Part shown: piece by piece, positions 8,825 through 17,139 of the stretch | How positions within the stretch are numbered: position 1 is the first letter of the stretch | How the letters are laid out: every line of letters starts with the position of its first letter | Translations under genes and position numbers: made by a program | Assembly: GCA_965230515.1 (NCBI GenBank) | Contig: OZ246007.1 | Location: 62,001-126,000, forward strand | Reading direction: 5' to 3' | Source: JAJFKB01 sp965230515 | GTDB lineage: Bacteria > Pseudomonadota > Gammaproteobacteria > Pseudomonadales > IMCC2047 | Length of the DNA stretch: 64,000 nt | The notes under the pieces: model-generated | What the model was told of the DNA's origin: nothing | What the model saw: the letters and a program-made list of their open reading frames with translations, nothing else | The model's database searches: none

Positions 8825-10726
8825 ATGAACCAATATGCCGAACAATACAATCAATCAATTTCCGACCCAAAAGCTTTTTGGGGAGAGAAAGCGAAGGCGC
8901 TTTCATGGTTTAAATTTCCACAGCAGATTCTTGGTCAGGATGATAATGGCATCGATCGCTGGTTTCCCGATGGTGAGCTTAACACAGCGTATCTGGCACT
9001 GGATTACCATGTGGAACAGGGCCGGGGAGAACAGGCTGCGATTATCTATGATTCTCCTGTGACAAATAGAAAAGAGACCATCAGTTACTCTGATCTGACC
9101 CGTCGTGTTGCAGTTCTGGCAGGTGGACTGGTTAAGCTTGGTGTTGCCAAAGGCGATCGTGTCCTGATCTATATGCCGATGGTGCCCGAAGCTGCGGTGG
9201 CGATGTTGGCCTGCGCAAGGATTGGCGCAATTCATTCGGTCGTTTTTGGCGGGTTTGCCGCGCATGAATTGGCGGTACGCATAGATGATGCCCAGCCGAA
9301 GGTGGTGCTATCGGCTTCCTGTGGCATCGAGATGGACCGAGTGATTGAATATAAACCGTTATTAGATAAAGCGATCTCGGTTGCAGAGCATCCGCCTGCA
9401 CACTGTGTCATTCTGCAACGAGAGCAATGTCCGGCGGAGCTGAAAGCAGGGCGCGATGTGGATTGGCGTGAGTTATGCGCGCTGGCAGAGCCAGCGGTAT
9501 GCACACCGGTTAAAGCGACCGACCCTCTCTATATTCTTTATACATCGGGTACCACCGGAACGCCAAAGGGCATTGTTCGGGATAATGGCGGACATGCGGT
9601 AGCCATGCACTACAGCATGTCGGCGATCTACAACATTCAGCCCGGCGAAGTGTTCTGGGCAGCTTCGGATGTCGGTTGGGTGGTTGGACATTCCTATATT
9701 GTCTATGCCCCGTTGATCAGCGGATGCACAACCGTCCTGTATGAGGGCAAACCGGTACGCACACCGGATGCGGGGGCTTTCTGGCGAGTAATCTCTGAAT
9801 ACGGAGTAAAAGCCGTGTTTTCTGCACCAACTGCTTTTCGGGCGATTAAGAAAGAGGATCCAAACGCAGCGTTAGCGCAGCAGTATGATTTGTCCACTTT
9901 AGAGGTGATTTACCTGGCGGGTGAACGTCTGGATCCACCTACCTACCATTGGTTGCAGGAAACATTCCAGGTGCCGGTGGTCGATCACTGGTGGCAGACG
10001 GAAACTGGCTGGGCGATTGCCGCTAATATGATGGGCGTTGAACCAAAACCGACCAAGCCGGGTTCGGCGACCTATCCGGTGCCGGGCTATCATGTGCAGA
10101 TTCTGGATGATGACGGGCAACCGGTGGCAGCGGGGGTTCAGGGTAATATTGTGATCAAACGACCGATGCCGCCGGGTTGCCTGCCAACCGTGTGGCGGAA
10201 TTTCGAGCGATTCCAGGCGGGTTATCTGGAGGAATTTCCGGGGTTCTATCTGTCAGGTGACGGCGGGTATCTGGATGATGAGGGATACCTCTTTGTCATG
10301 GGGCGTACTGACGATGTGATGAATGTTGCAGGGCACCGTTTTTCGACCGGACAAATAGAGGAGGTGGTTGCCTCACATTCGGGCGTGGCAGAATGTGCCG
10401 TAATTGGTATTCAGGATGATTTGAAGGGGCAGGTGCCGATTGCGCTGGTACTGCTGAAAGATGGCGAGACGATTGAGGAGGCCGCTCTGCAAGAGCAGGT
10501 AGTGGCATTGGTGCGCCGGGAGATCGGTGCCGTTGCCTGTCTGCAACAGGTGTATCGGGTTAAACGATTACCAAAAACGCGCTCTGGCAAGATTTTGAGG
10601 AAAGTGATTCGAAAGATCGCTGCGGGGGAGGCCTATACCGTTCCCTCTACGATTGATGATCCCGAGAGTTTACGTGAGATAGAGGCTCTGTTTCAGGTAA
10701 AAGGGCTGCTGAAGAACTCAGCGTAA
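8825..10726 (+). CDS. prpE: Propionyl-CoA synthetase (PrpE-type acyl-CoA synthetase)
   Basis: A 633-residue AMP-forming acyl-CoA synthetase. The P-loop-like motif YTSGTTGTPKG lies about residues 240-250, WWQTETG in the middle, GRTDDVMNVAGHR in the hinge region, and PKTRSGKILRK near the C-terminus. The last Lys is the catalytic, acetylation-regulated residue of the family. Its sequence and length fit PrpE rather than Acs: it shows SGTTGTPKG and NVAGHRFSTG, and the real acs is encoded convergently nearby. It activates propionate, and probably some acetate, to the CoA thioester. It starts 13 bases after the exonuclease gene with GGAGG before ATG, so it probably belongs to the actP-led transcript. 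A strong terminator follows. Confidence 0.9.
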   Translation: MNQYAEQYNQSISDPKAFWGEKAKALSWFKFPQQILGQDDNGIDRWFPDGELNTAYLALDYHVEQGRGEQAAIIYDSPVTNRKETISYSDLTRRVAVLAGGLVKLGVAKGDRVLIYMPMVPEAAVAMLACARIGAIHSVVFGGFAAHELAVRIDDAQPKVVLSASCGIEMDRVIEYKPLLDKAISVAEHPPAHCVILQREQCPAELKAGRDVDWRELCALAEPAVCTPVKATDPLYILYTSGTTGTPKGIVRDNGGHAVAMHYSMSAIYNIQPGEVFWAASDVGWVVGHSYIVYAPLISGCTTVLYEGKPVRTPDAGAFWRVISEYGVKAVFSAPTAFRAIKKEDPNAALAQQYDLSTLEVIYLAGERLDPPTYHWLQETFQVPVVDHWWQTETGWAIAANMMGVEPKPTKPGSATYPVPGYHVQILDDDGQPVAAGVQGNIVIKRPMPPGCLPTVWRNFERFQAGYLEEFPGFYLSGDGGYLDDEGYLFVMGRTDDVMNVAGHRFSTGQIEEVVASHSGVAECAVIGIQDDLKGQVPIALVLLKDGETIEEAALQEQVVALVRREIGAVACLQQVYRVKRLPKTRSGKILRKVIRKIAAGEAYTVPSTIDDPESLREIEALFQVKGLLKNSA

Positions 10727-10839
10727 TCCAGAAGTGATTTTGCAGGCAAGGTTGCTCATATTGATGAGCGATTTCGGGATGGAATGGAAAAACCGGGTAC
10801 GGTCTGTGCTTTAATTGCCTGTTAACAGACCCTCATGAG
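10727..10839 (+). other. prpE 3' untranslated region with two stem-loops
   Basis: Between the prpE stop and its terminator there is a 6-base-pair hairpin (10754-10759 with 10764-10769) and a wider 7-base-pair inverted repeat (10801-10807 with 10825-10831). With the terminator at 10840-10871 this makes a structured tail of about 145 bases. It could be a plain 3' UTR or the source of a small RNA. Confidence 0.35.
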
Positions 10840-10871
10840 AAAAGCCCGAAGCAGGAAAACTTCGGGCTTTT
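10840..10871. terminator. Bidirectional Rho-independent terminator between prpE and acs
   Basis: A 12-base-pair stem (10840-10851 with 10860-10871) and an 8-base loop. On the plus strand the stem ends in TTTTGCTTTTTTA, and on the minus strand it ends in TTTTCTC. It lies between the convergent ends of prpE and acs and should end both transcripts. Confidence 0.9.
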
Positions 10872-10877
10872 GCTTTT

Positions 10878-12815
10878 TTACAGGGCTGGACGGTTGCTGA
10901 TAATTTCCTGAACTACGGAGGGATCTGCCAGGGTGCTGATGTCGCCCAGATTATCCAGTTCATTGGCCGCCACTTTACGCAGGATTCGGCGCATGATTTT
11001 TCCGGATCGTGTTTTCGGTAAGCCGGGAGACCACTGAATAACGTCTGGTTTGGCGATTGGCCCAATCTCCTGATTCACCATGCCAACCAGTTCCGCCTGC
11101 AATTGCGGTGATGGTTCACAATCATGCATCAGAGTGACATAGGCATAGATTCCCTGACCCTTGATGTCATGGGGAAAGCCTACCACCGCAGCTTCTGCAA
11201 CCGCATCGTGGAGCACCAGAGCGCTTTCGATCTCGGCGGTACCCATGCGATGACCGGAGACGTTCAATACGTCGTCAACCCGGCCGGTTATCCAGTAATA
11301 ACCGTCTTCATCACGTCGCGCACCATCGCCGGTAAAGTAGTACCCCGGGTAGGTTGAGAAATAGGTGTCAATCATACGCTGGTGATCACCATAAACGCTG
11401 CGAATCTGGCTGGGCCACGAGCGTGAAATCACCAGATTGCCCTCACCGGGGCCCTCAATAATATTGCCATCGGTATCCAGTAGCTCTGGCTTCACACCAA
11501 AAAATGGGCGGGTTGCTGAACCGGGCTTGAGCTCTGTTGCGCCTGGTAGCGGTGTGATCATGACGGCTCCGGTTTCGGTTTGCCACCAGGTATCGACAAT
11601 AGGGCAGCGCTTTTCTCCGACAATCTGGTAATACCACTCCCAGGCTTCAGGGTTGATTGGCTCCCCGACGGTACCCAGCAGTTTTAAGGAGGAGCGGGCG
11701 GTGCGGGTGACATATTCGTCGCCGGCACCCATCAGCGCACGGATTGCAGTGGGTGCGGTATAAAAAATATTGACCTGGTGTTTATCAATCACCTGCCAGA
11801 ACCGTGACGCATCAGGGTAGGTGGGCACACCCTCAAAAACCAGTGTTGTCGCGCCGTTGGCGAGCGGTCCGTAAACAATATAGGAGTGGCCTGTAATCCA
11901 GCCTACATCAGCGGTACACCAGTAGATGTCACCTTCCTGATAGTCAAAAATGTACTTGTGAGTCATCGCTGATTGCAAGAGATAACCGGCAGTGGTGTGC
12001 AAGACGCCTTTTGGTTTTCCTGTTGATCCGGAAGTATAGAGTATAAAAAGCGGATCTTCTGCGTCCATTGGCTCAGGATCGCATTGATCACTCACCTGAG
12101 TCATGGCTTCATGGAGCCAGAGATCACGCGCCTTATTCCACGCAACAGGGTTTCCCGTGCGCTTGACCACTACACATGTGGATACATTCGGGCAATCTGA
12201 CAGCGCTTTATCGGCATTGGCTTTCAACGGGATATTCTTGCCGCCCCGAACACTCTCGTCTGCGGTGATCAATGTGCGGCAATCGGAATTCAAAATACGA
12301 TCCTTCAGCGCTTCCGGAGAAAAACCGCCAAAAACCACCGAGTGGACTGCACCAATACGCGCACACGCCAGCATTGCGTAAGTCGCCTCCGGTATCATCG
12401 GCATATAAATACAGACCCGGTCACCCTTTTGTACACCGCGTTGTTTAAGAACATTGGCAAAACGGCAAACCTGTTGGTAGAGCTCCTGGTAACTGATATT
12501 TTTGGATTCATCAGGGTTGTCACTTTCCCAGATAATTGCGGTCTGGTCCGCGCGAGTGGCAAGATGCCGGTCTATACAGTTAACACTGACATTGAGCTTT
12601 CCACCGTCAAACCATGCTGTCTCCCCTTTTTCAAAGTTAAAGGTACATACGTTGCTCCAAGGATCTTGCCAGTCCAGAAATTGATTGGCCTGTTGTGCCC
12701 AAAAACTATCTGGATCCTGGATTGATGCCTGGTACATCTCCTTGTACTGTGATTCATTGATATGGGCAGTTCTCTGGAACTGCTCCGGGACAGGATGGCT
12801 GGTGATTTCAAGCAT
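10878..12815 (-). CDS. acs: Acetyl-CoA synthetase (AMP-forming)
   Basis: A 645-residue enzyme that makes acetyl-CoA from acetate, ATP and CoA in the cytoplasm through acetyl-AMP. It has the full set of motifs: YTSGSTGKPKG for AMP binding, DTWWQTETG for acetate and ATP, GRVDDVLNVSGHRMGT at the hinge, and PKTRSGKIMRR with the catalytic Lys whose acetylation shuts off the enzyme in other bacteria. The length matches E. coli Acs (652). The ATG is preceded by AGGAG. It is transcribed towards prpE and shares a terminator with it. The candidate response-regulator site lies 82 bases upstream, at the same distance as in front of yjcH-actP. Confidence 0.97.
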   Translation of the reverse strand: MLEITSHPVPEQFQRTAHINESQYKEMYQASIQDPDSFWAQQANQFLDWQDPWSNVCTFNFEKGETAWFDGGKLNVSVNCIDRHLATRADQTAIIWESDNPDESKNISYQELYQQVCRFANVLKQRGVQKGDRVCIYMPMIPEATYAMLACARIGAVHSVVFGGFSPEALKDRILNSDCRTLITADESVRGGKNIPLKANADKALSDCPNVSTCVVVKRTGNPVAWNKARDLWLHEAMTQVSDQCDPEPMDAEDPLFILYTSGSTGKPKGVLHTTAGYLLQSAMTHKYIFDYQEGDIYWCTADVGWITGHSYIVYGPLANGATTLVFEGVPTYPDASRFWQVIDKHQVNIFYTAPTAIRALMGAGDEYVTRTARSSLKLLGTVGEPINPEAWEWYYQIVGEKRCPIVDTWWQTETGAVMITPLPGATELKPGSATRPFFGVKPELLDTDGNIIEGPGEGNLVISRSWPSQIRSVYGDHQRMIDTYFSTYPGYYFTGDGARRDEDGYYWITGRVDDVLNVSGHRMGTAEIESALVLHDAVAEAAVVGFPHDIKGQGIYAYVTLMHDCEPSPQLQAELVGMVNQEIGPIAKPDVIQWSPGLPKTRSGKIMRRILRKVAANELDNLGDISTLADPSVVQEIISNRPAL

Positions 12816-12860
12816 ATTTGATCTCCTGATTGATTACCAAAACGGAGTTAATAAACAGTT

Positions 12861-12877
12861 AAGACTACAGGAGTCTT
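12861..12877 (-). promoter_or_regulatory. Inverted repeat AAGACT-N5-AGTCTT in the acs promoter region
   Basis: A perfect 6-5-6 inverted repeat centred about 54 bases before the acs start, between the gene and the TAGAC-N4-GTATA element. It has no counterpart in front of yjcH. It could be a second regulator site or lie around the start of transcription. No clear -10 or -35 is visible here. Confidence 0.35.
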
Positions 12878-12890
12878 GACTAAAACAAAT

Positions 12891-12904
12891 TAGACCTTGG
12901 TATA
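12891..12904 (-). promoter_or_regulatory. Candidate CrbR operator: TAGAC-CTTG-GTATA
   Basis: This matches the perfect repeat at 4101-4114 in nine of ten half-site bases with the same 4-base spacer. It sits at the same distance from its gene (82 versus 85 bases, centre to start codon). This pairing of sequence and position at the two acetate transcription units is the main evidence for a common regulator. Confidence 0.5.
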
Positions 12905-13104
12905 TTTTTCTGGCGGTATGGGGAGTAACGATTCAATTATTAGAGATTGTATTAATAATCAGATTTTTCTTGATGATTAAGACCCTGACAAGTTACAGTT
13001 CTCAGGGTCTGATAGCATTAATAGGCTTTAGACAATCTGGTTCTGCAACAAAAAGGCATTTGATGTCTCTAAATGGAGATGGTGACAAACAGGAGGTAGC
13101 TGGC

Positions 13105-13710
13105 ATGCGTCGCATATTCAAGTCCGCAATACACCTATTCTTAGTATCCACGATGGTTTTTCCGCTATTTGTATTGGCATCAAGCGTAAGGCAGCTTGAT
13201 ATGGAGCAGGTCGTTGATGGTTCTAATCTGGTGATTGATGCGACAGTGGTCGGGGTAACTGCTGAACCCACAACAAGTGGAAGGGCAATTATGACCAGGG
13301 TCACTTTTCAGGTTAACGAGGTAGTCAAAGGGGAGTGGGGAGATGATCAGATTAACCTGCGTTTTCTGGGTGGAAGCCTGGCTGGCCGGCAACTGAAAAT
13401 TGATAATATGCAGATTCCCAGGCTCGGTGAGAGAGGGATCTACTTTGTACGTGATCCGAATAAGGTTTCCGTGCATCCGCTAAAGGGATGGAGTCAGGGG
13501 CATTTTATTGTCGATGAAAGCAGTTCCGGTGAGGACAGGATTAAAGCGGCAAACGGGCATTATCTGTTGGAGTTGCCTGGTGGAGCGTCAGGCAACTCGA
13601 ATACGACAAGCGTGTTGGGAGGAAGAGTAGCGAGTGGATTGAAGTTAAAAAGCCAATCTGATTCACAAGTGAGCGCACAACAGTTTAAAGACTGGATCAA
13701 ATCAAGGTAG
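13105..13710 (+). CDS. Exported protein of unknown function, partner of the matrixin gene
   Basis: I choose ATG 13105 because AGGAGGT stands seven bases before it and the protein then begins with a signal peptide (MRRIFKS, then a hydrophobic stretch ending near VLASS). An in-frame TTG at 12970 would add 45 unlikely residues. The product has 201 residues. The mature part reads as beta-strand rich: it includes LVIDATVVGVTA, VTFQVNEVVKGEW and the short run GERGIYFVRD. I recognise no named domain. The pattern of a strand pair followed by EVVKG resembles exported proteins found next to secreted metalloproteases, so it may bind or chaperone the protease encoded 11 bases downstream. That role is inference. 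Confidence 0.75.
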   Translation: MRRIFKSAIHLFLVSTMVFPLFVLASSVRQLDMEQVVDGSNLVIDATVVGVTAEPTTSGRAIMTRVTFQVNEVVKGEWGDDQINLRFLGGSLAGRQLKIDNMQIPRLGERGIYFVRDPNKVSVHPLKGWSQGHFIVDESSSGEDRIKAANGHYLLELPGGASGNSNTTSVLGGRVASGLKLKSQSDSQVSAQQFKDWIKSR

Positions 13711-13721
13711 GGAGACCAGGT

Positions 13722-14843
13722 ATGTCTAAAAAGATAGCAGCTCTGCTTTTATTGACCATATGGTGTCAGACATTGCACGCCTATGAGCTCAGGTTTCGTA
13801 ATCTGCAGGAGCCATTGCCCATCCTGCTCAATTTTTCAGGTTCAAGTGCTTCCGGTCAAACTTGGCGCGCTGCAGCGATTGAGGCGCTTGATATGTGGAG
13901 CGGCCATACCGATTTTGAGTTTACCCTGATATCTTCCCAGGCCGACCCTTGTACGGTGTTTCCGCCACATTTTATCGGGGATGATAGGAATTCGGTAGCC
14001 TTTTCAGATGATGCCTGCGGTGTCCCGTTTGACGAGGACACGCTTGCTATAACATTTTCAATATCCATCATTACCGATGATATCTACACGCTGGAGTCAG
14101 ATATTGTTATGAATAGCAATGTAGAGTGGGATATCTATGATGGGCCTTTACGTCTGTTTACCATGGACTTTAAGCGGGTGTTGGTTCATGAGCTTGGCCA
14201 TGTGATCGGCCTCAATCATGAGGATGACGTGCCTGCTATCATGGCAAGTTTTATTGGCAGCATTGATGAACCGACTGCTGATGATATTAAAGGTGTCGAA
14301 GTGCTCTATTCAAACCCCACATTTAGCGATGATGGTATTGAGGTCATACTGGAAGAGCCGGGAGATAATGCCACGGTCAGTGGGGTTAGCAATATCAGGG
14401 GTTGGGCGGTAGGAAACGCTGATATTTTGCGAATTGATCTGTTGCTTGACGGGGAAACCTTTACGCGTGTGCCGCGGGGTGGTACTCGAGATGATGTTCA
14501 AAAATTATATAAAGATCGTCCAGGATCGGACAGCGCAGGGTTTTCCATGGCCATGGCCTGGAGTCTTCTGGAACCGGGGGATCATACACTGACGGTGCGT
14601 GTTACGGATTGGTTTTACCGTACTACGGAGGTCACCCATACCTTTACTGTTGAGGCATTTGATTCAGCGTTTATTTCCGATTCCAGTCTGGTGTCACTGG
14701 ATGGAGAGTATGAAAAAGTTTCGCAAAACCGTTTTAAAATTAAAAGTATGACAGTCGAAGGAAAAAGCTATGATGTTACTTTTGCCTGGAAGACTGCATC
14801 CCAAAAGTTTGAAATGGTGGAGATAACACCTTCAACACCCTGA
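13722..14843 (+). CDS. Secreted matrixin-type zinc metalloprotease with C-terminal Ig-like region
   Basis: A 373-residue exported protein with a signal peptide (MSKKIAALLLL to LHAYE). The catalytic domain, about residues 25-200, carries HELGHVIGLNH, the HExxHxxGxxH zinc site of metzincins, with three His ligands and the catalytic Glu. IMAS, 15 residues later, supplies the Met-turn. Residues about 205-310 resemble a bacterial Ig-like or fibronectin-type fold, with VEVILEEPGDNATVSG-like strands and DHTLTVRVTD. The last 60 residues are basic and of unknown fold. It probably acts in the periplasm or outside the cell. It lies 11 bases after the exported partner gene. I see no propeptide with a cysteine switch. 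Confidence 0.85.
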   Translation: MSKKIAALLLLTIWCQTLHAYELRFRNLQEPLPILLNFSGSSASGQTWRAAAIEALDMWSGHTDFEFTLISSQADPCTVFPPHFIGDDRNSVAFSDDACGVPFDEDTLAITFSISIITDDIYTLESDIVMNSNVEWDIYDGPLRLFTMDFKRVLVHELGHVIGLNHEDDVPAIMASFIGSIDEPTADDIKGVEVLYSNPTFSDDGIEVILEEPGDNATVSGVSNIRGWAVGNADILRIDLLLDGETFTRVPRGGTRDDVQKLYKDRPGSDSAGFSMAMAWSLLEPGDHTLTVRVTDWFYRTTEVTHTFTVEAFDSAFISDSSLVSLDGEYEKVSQNRFKIKSMTVEGKSYDVTFAWKTASQKFEMVEITPSTP

Positions 14844-14869
14844 TTGGCCGGTTTAACGGTATTGCCCCT

Positions 14870-15166
14870 TTATTTATCGGTGCTTTGCTGGTGGTGAAGT
14901 ACTGCATGGATAACGGTGTTGTACTCGAAATAAACAGTAAAGTCCCCATAAACCCATTTACTGATCGGCGGATCGCCGACCGGTGCCATCATCTCCTGTG
15001 GAGAACCAAAGCGGTTCTCCACGGTATCCTTGCTCATTCCGTTAGCCGGGCGCTCAACGTTTTGTAATCCGGGCGCCTGTTTGGATACACTGATTTCAAG
15101 TGTTTCGGAAATTGCTGTGGTGTTGAATAACAATGCAATGATGAACAGCATGGTTCTATTCTTCAT
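14870..15166 (-). CDS. Small exported protein of unknown function
   Basis: A 98-residue protein with a signal peptide (MKNRTMLFIIALLF to AISE). The mature part contains GMSKDTVENRFGSPQEM and ISKWVYGDFTVYFEY. This follows the logic of SmpA/BamE-like folds, in which a short helix with a 'G x S/M x x x V x x x F/L G x P' pattern is followed by a strand reading W.Y..f.vyF. The likeness is weak and I would not assign BamE function. It overlaps the upstream PilZ-like gene by four bases (ATGA), so the two are probably translated together. Confidence 0.75.
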   Translation of the reverse strand: MKNRTMLFIIALLFNTTAISETLEISVSKQAPGLQNVERPANGMSKDTVENRFGSPQEMMAPVGDPPISKWVYGDFTVYFEYNTVIHAVLHHQQSTDK

Positions 15167-15762
15167 GGTTGACCTGTCTCCTTCTCTTTGCTGCTGATGC
15201 TTTCCCGGCGCTGTTTTGCCTGATGCTGTAGTACGTGTCGTGCAATTAAATGTCGATCATTGCCTGATAGATTCTCAAAAACGAGGTTGATCAAAAAGTT
15301 ACCGCTAATGTGCTCGTTACAGTTCACGACTCGCCCAATTAATAATAGACCAACATAGGAGGGTAGCAACACCAGTTTTAGGGCCAGATAAGTATCCAAA
15401 TCCAGCGTATTGGTATGCGTAAAGGAGAGTCCACCCTCGCTTAGGGTGATCTCCTGTAGAGGCAAACTATCAATATCCTCGCTTTGTTCAACAATTGTAT
15501 GGGCTAACAATTCCAGTTTTTCATTGATGCTTTTAAGATAGGACGCGACATCCCTGTTTTTGTCGGCGATGGCTTTGAATATTACACTGTGTTCTGAATC
15601 AATGGTTTGCAACTGGTTTAGAAGTTGGAATTGAGGAGGAACCTCCAGTGGGAAAATAACCCGGCCAGACTTGATCTGTTCGGGGTCGATCTCCTCGAAC
15701 TCCAAAAAAGCCATATCCTGGATGCGATAAAAATCCCTATTATCCTGTACACCTGATGTCAT
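15163..15762 (-). CDS. PilZ-like domain protein
   Basis: A 199-residue cytoplasmic protein. The N-terminal DFYRIQDMAFLEFEE and the motif ITLSEGGLSF at about residues 105-114 resemble the two signature regions of PilZ domains (RxxxR and D/NxSxxG). However, the first Arg pair is absent and Thr replaces the Asp/Asn, so cyclic di-GMP binding is doubtful. The middle part is helical, and the C-terminus ends in a basic helix (ARHVLQHQAKQRR). A PilZ-like gene at this place, next to lolC, is seen in pseudomonads. It overlaps the small exported-protein gene downstream by four bases. Confidence 0.65.
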   Translation of the reverse strand: MTSGVQDNRDFYRIQDMAFLEFEEIDPEQIKSGRVIFPLEVPPQFQLLNQLQTIDSEHSVIFKAIADKNRDVASYLKSINEKLELLAHTIVEQSEDIDSLPLQEITLSEGGLSFTHTNTLDLDTYLALKLVLLPSYVGLLLIGRVVNCNEHISGNFLINLVFENLSGNDRHLIARHVLQHQAKQRRESISSKEKETGQP

Positions 15763-15897
15763 TCAGTTAAAATCCGCACAATCGTAAATTAAATGCTCAC
15801 CAAGAGCTTTGTTTACCAACCCCTATAAGTATAACAGCTAAATGGATTCTTTCCGCTATATGGGCATATTCACCATCACGATGGTTTCACGCTAGTC

Positions 15898-17139
15898 ATG
15901 TACCGCTTGCTACCCTTTTTTATTGGATTGCGTTATACCCGCGCAAAACGAAGGAACCACTTTATATCCTTTATCTCCATGACCGCTATGTTGGGTATGA
16001 TTCTGGGTGTTGCAGTGTTGATTTTAGTGCTTTCCGTCATGAATGGTTTTGACCGGGAGTTAAGAGAGCGTATTTTGGGTATGGTTCCGCATGCCTCCAT
16101 TCATAGCTCCGGGCCGATTAAGGATTGGCAATTGGTAGCGGAAACGGCCAGCCAGGATGAGGAAGTGGTGGCAGTAGCGCCCTTCATACAGGGCCAGGGC
16201 ATGTTGACCTATGCCGGTAGTGTGCACGGTGTATTGGTCAGCGGTATTCTTCCGGACTGGGAATCGCAAGTCTCTATTATCGGTCAGCACATGGTCGAAG
16301 GAACGCTCGATGAATTAAGAGCGGGAGAGTTCGGGATTATTTTGGGTGATTTGCTGGCCCGAAGCCTGCGAGTAAAAAAGGGAGATAAAGTTACCCTGGT
16401 TTTGCCCGAGGCAACGGCTTCTCCAGCGGGTGTGCTACCAAGACTCAAGCGCTTCAAGGTGCAGGGTGTCTTTAAAGTGGGTGCCCAACTGGACAGCAAT
16501 ATGGCGCTCGTTCATCTGTCTGACGGCGCTAAACTCTATAGGCTGGGTGATGGGGTGCACGGTGTACGCTTGAAGCTTAAAGATCTGTTTCGTTCCGGCG
16601 AGGTTGGCTGGCGCATAGCGTCTGCGCTGCCTGGCAGGTACTGGGCAAGTGACTGGACACGCAGTCAGGGGAATCTGTTTCAGGCGATTAAACTGGAAAA
16701 GACCATGATTGGTCTGCTGTTGTTGATGATCGTAGCGGTAGCGGCGTTTAATATTATTTCAACGTTGGTGATGGTCGTAACAGACAAACGTGCGGATATC
16801 GCAATCCTCAGGACAATGGGAGCGAGCCCTCGTACGATTATGGCAACCTTTATGGTTCAGGGAGCGATTATCGGTGTGATTGGTACATTGTTGGGTACGC
16901 TGTTAGGGGTGGTGTTAGCTTTGTCAGTCAGTGATGTCATTGCCTGGATGGAGCGAGCGCTTGAAATCCAGTTTTTAAGCTCAGATGTCTATTTTATCAG
17001 TTACATTCCTTCTCAAATATTGTGGGAGGACGTCGCTACTGTGGCGTTATCGGCGTTGGGTCTTAGTTTTCTGGCGACCCTCTATCCTTCATTGAGAGCG
17101 GCTAAAATACAACCGGCTGAGGCATTGAGATATGAATAG
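15898..17139 (+). CDS. lolC: Lipoprotein-releasing ABC transporter permease (LolC/LolE family)
   Basis: A 413-residue inner-membrane protein with one N-terminal helix (residues about 22-45), a large periplasmic domain, and three C-terminal helices, the standard LolC/E/MacB layout. FIGLRYTRAKRRNHFISFIS at the start and KIQPAEALRYE at the end are typical. With LolD it extracts mature lipoproteins from the inner membrane and passes them to LolA. Only one permease gene is present beside lolD, whereas E. coli and pseudomonads have lolC-lolD-lolE. Either it forms a homodimer (LolF type) or the second gene lies elsewhere. It overlaps lolD by eight bases. Confidence 0.92.
   Translation: MYRLLPFFIGLRYTRAKRRNHFISFISMTAMLGMILGVAVLILVLSVMNGFDRELRERILGMVPHASIHSSGPIKDWQLVAETASQDEEVVAVAPFIQGQGMLTYAGSVHGVLVSGILPDWESQVSIIGQHMVEGTLDELRAGEFGIILGDLLARSLRVKKGDKVTLVLPEATASPAGVLPRLKRFKVQGVFKVGAQLDSNMALVHLSDGAKLYRLGDGVHGVRLKLKDLFRSGEVGWRIASALPGRYWASDWTRSQGNLFQAIKLEKTMIGLLLLMIVAVAAFNIISTLVMVVTDKRADIAILRTMGASPRTIMATFMVQGAIIGVIGTLLGTLLGVVLALSVSDVIAWMERALEIQFLSSDVYFISYIPSQILWEDVATVALSALGLSFLATLYPSLRAAKIQPAEALRYE

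Noticed and set aside
12970..13104. Upstream extension (TTG start) of the exported partner protein
   Set aside because: It would bury the signal peptide; ATG 13105 has AGGAGGT at the right distance. The region also holds a 9-bp hairpin (12980-12988 with 13002-13010).
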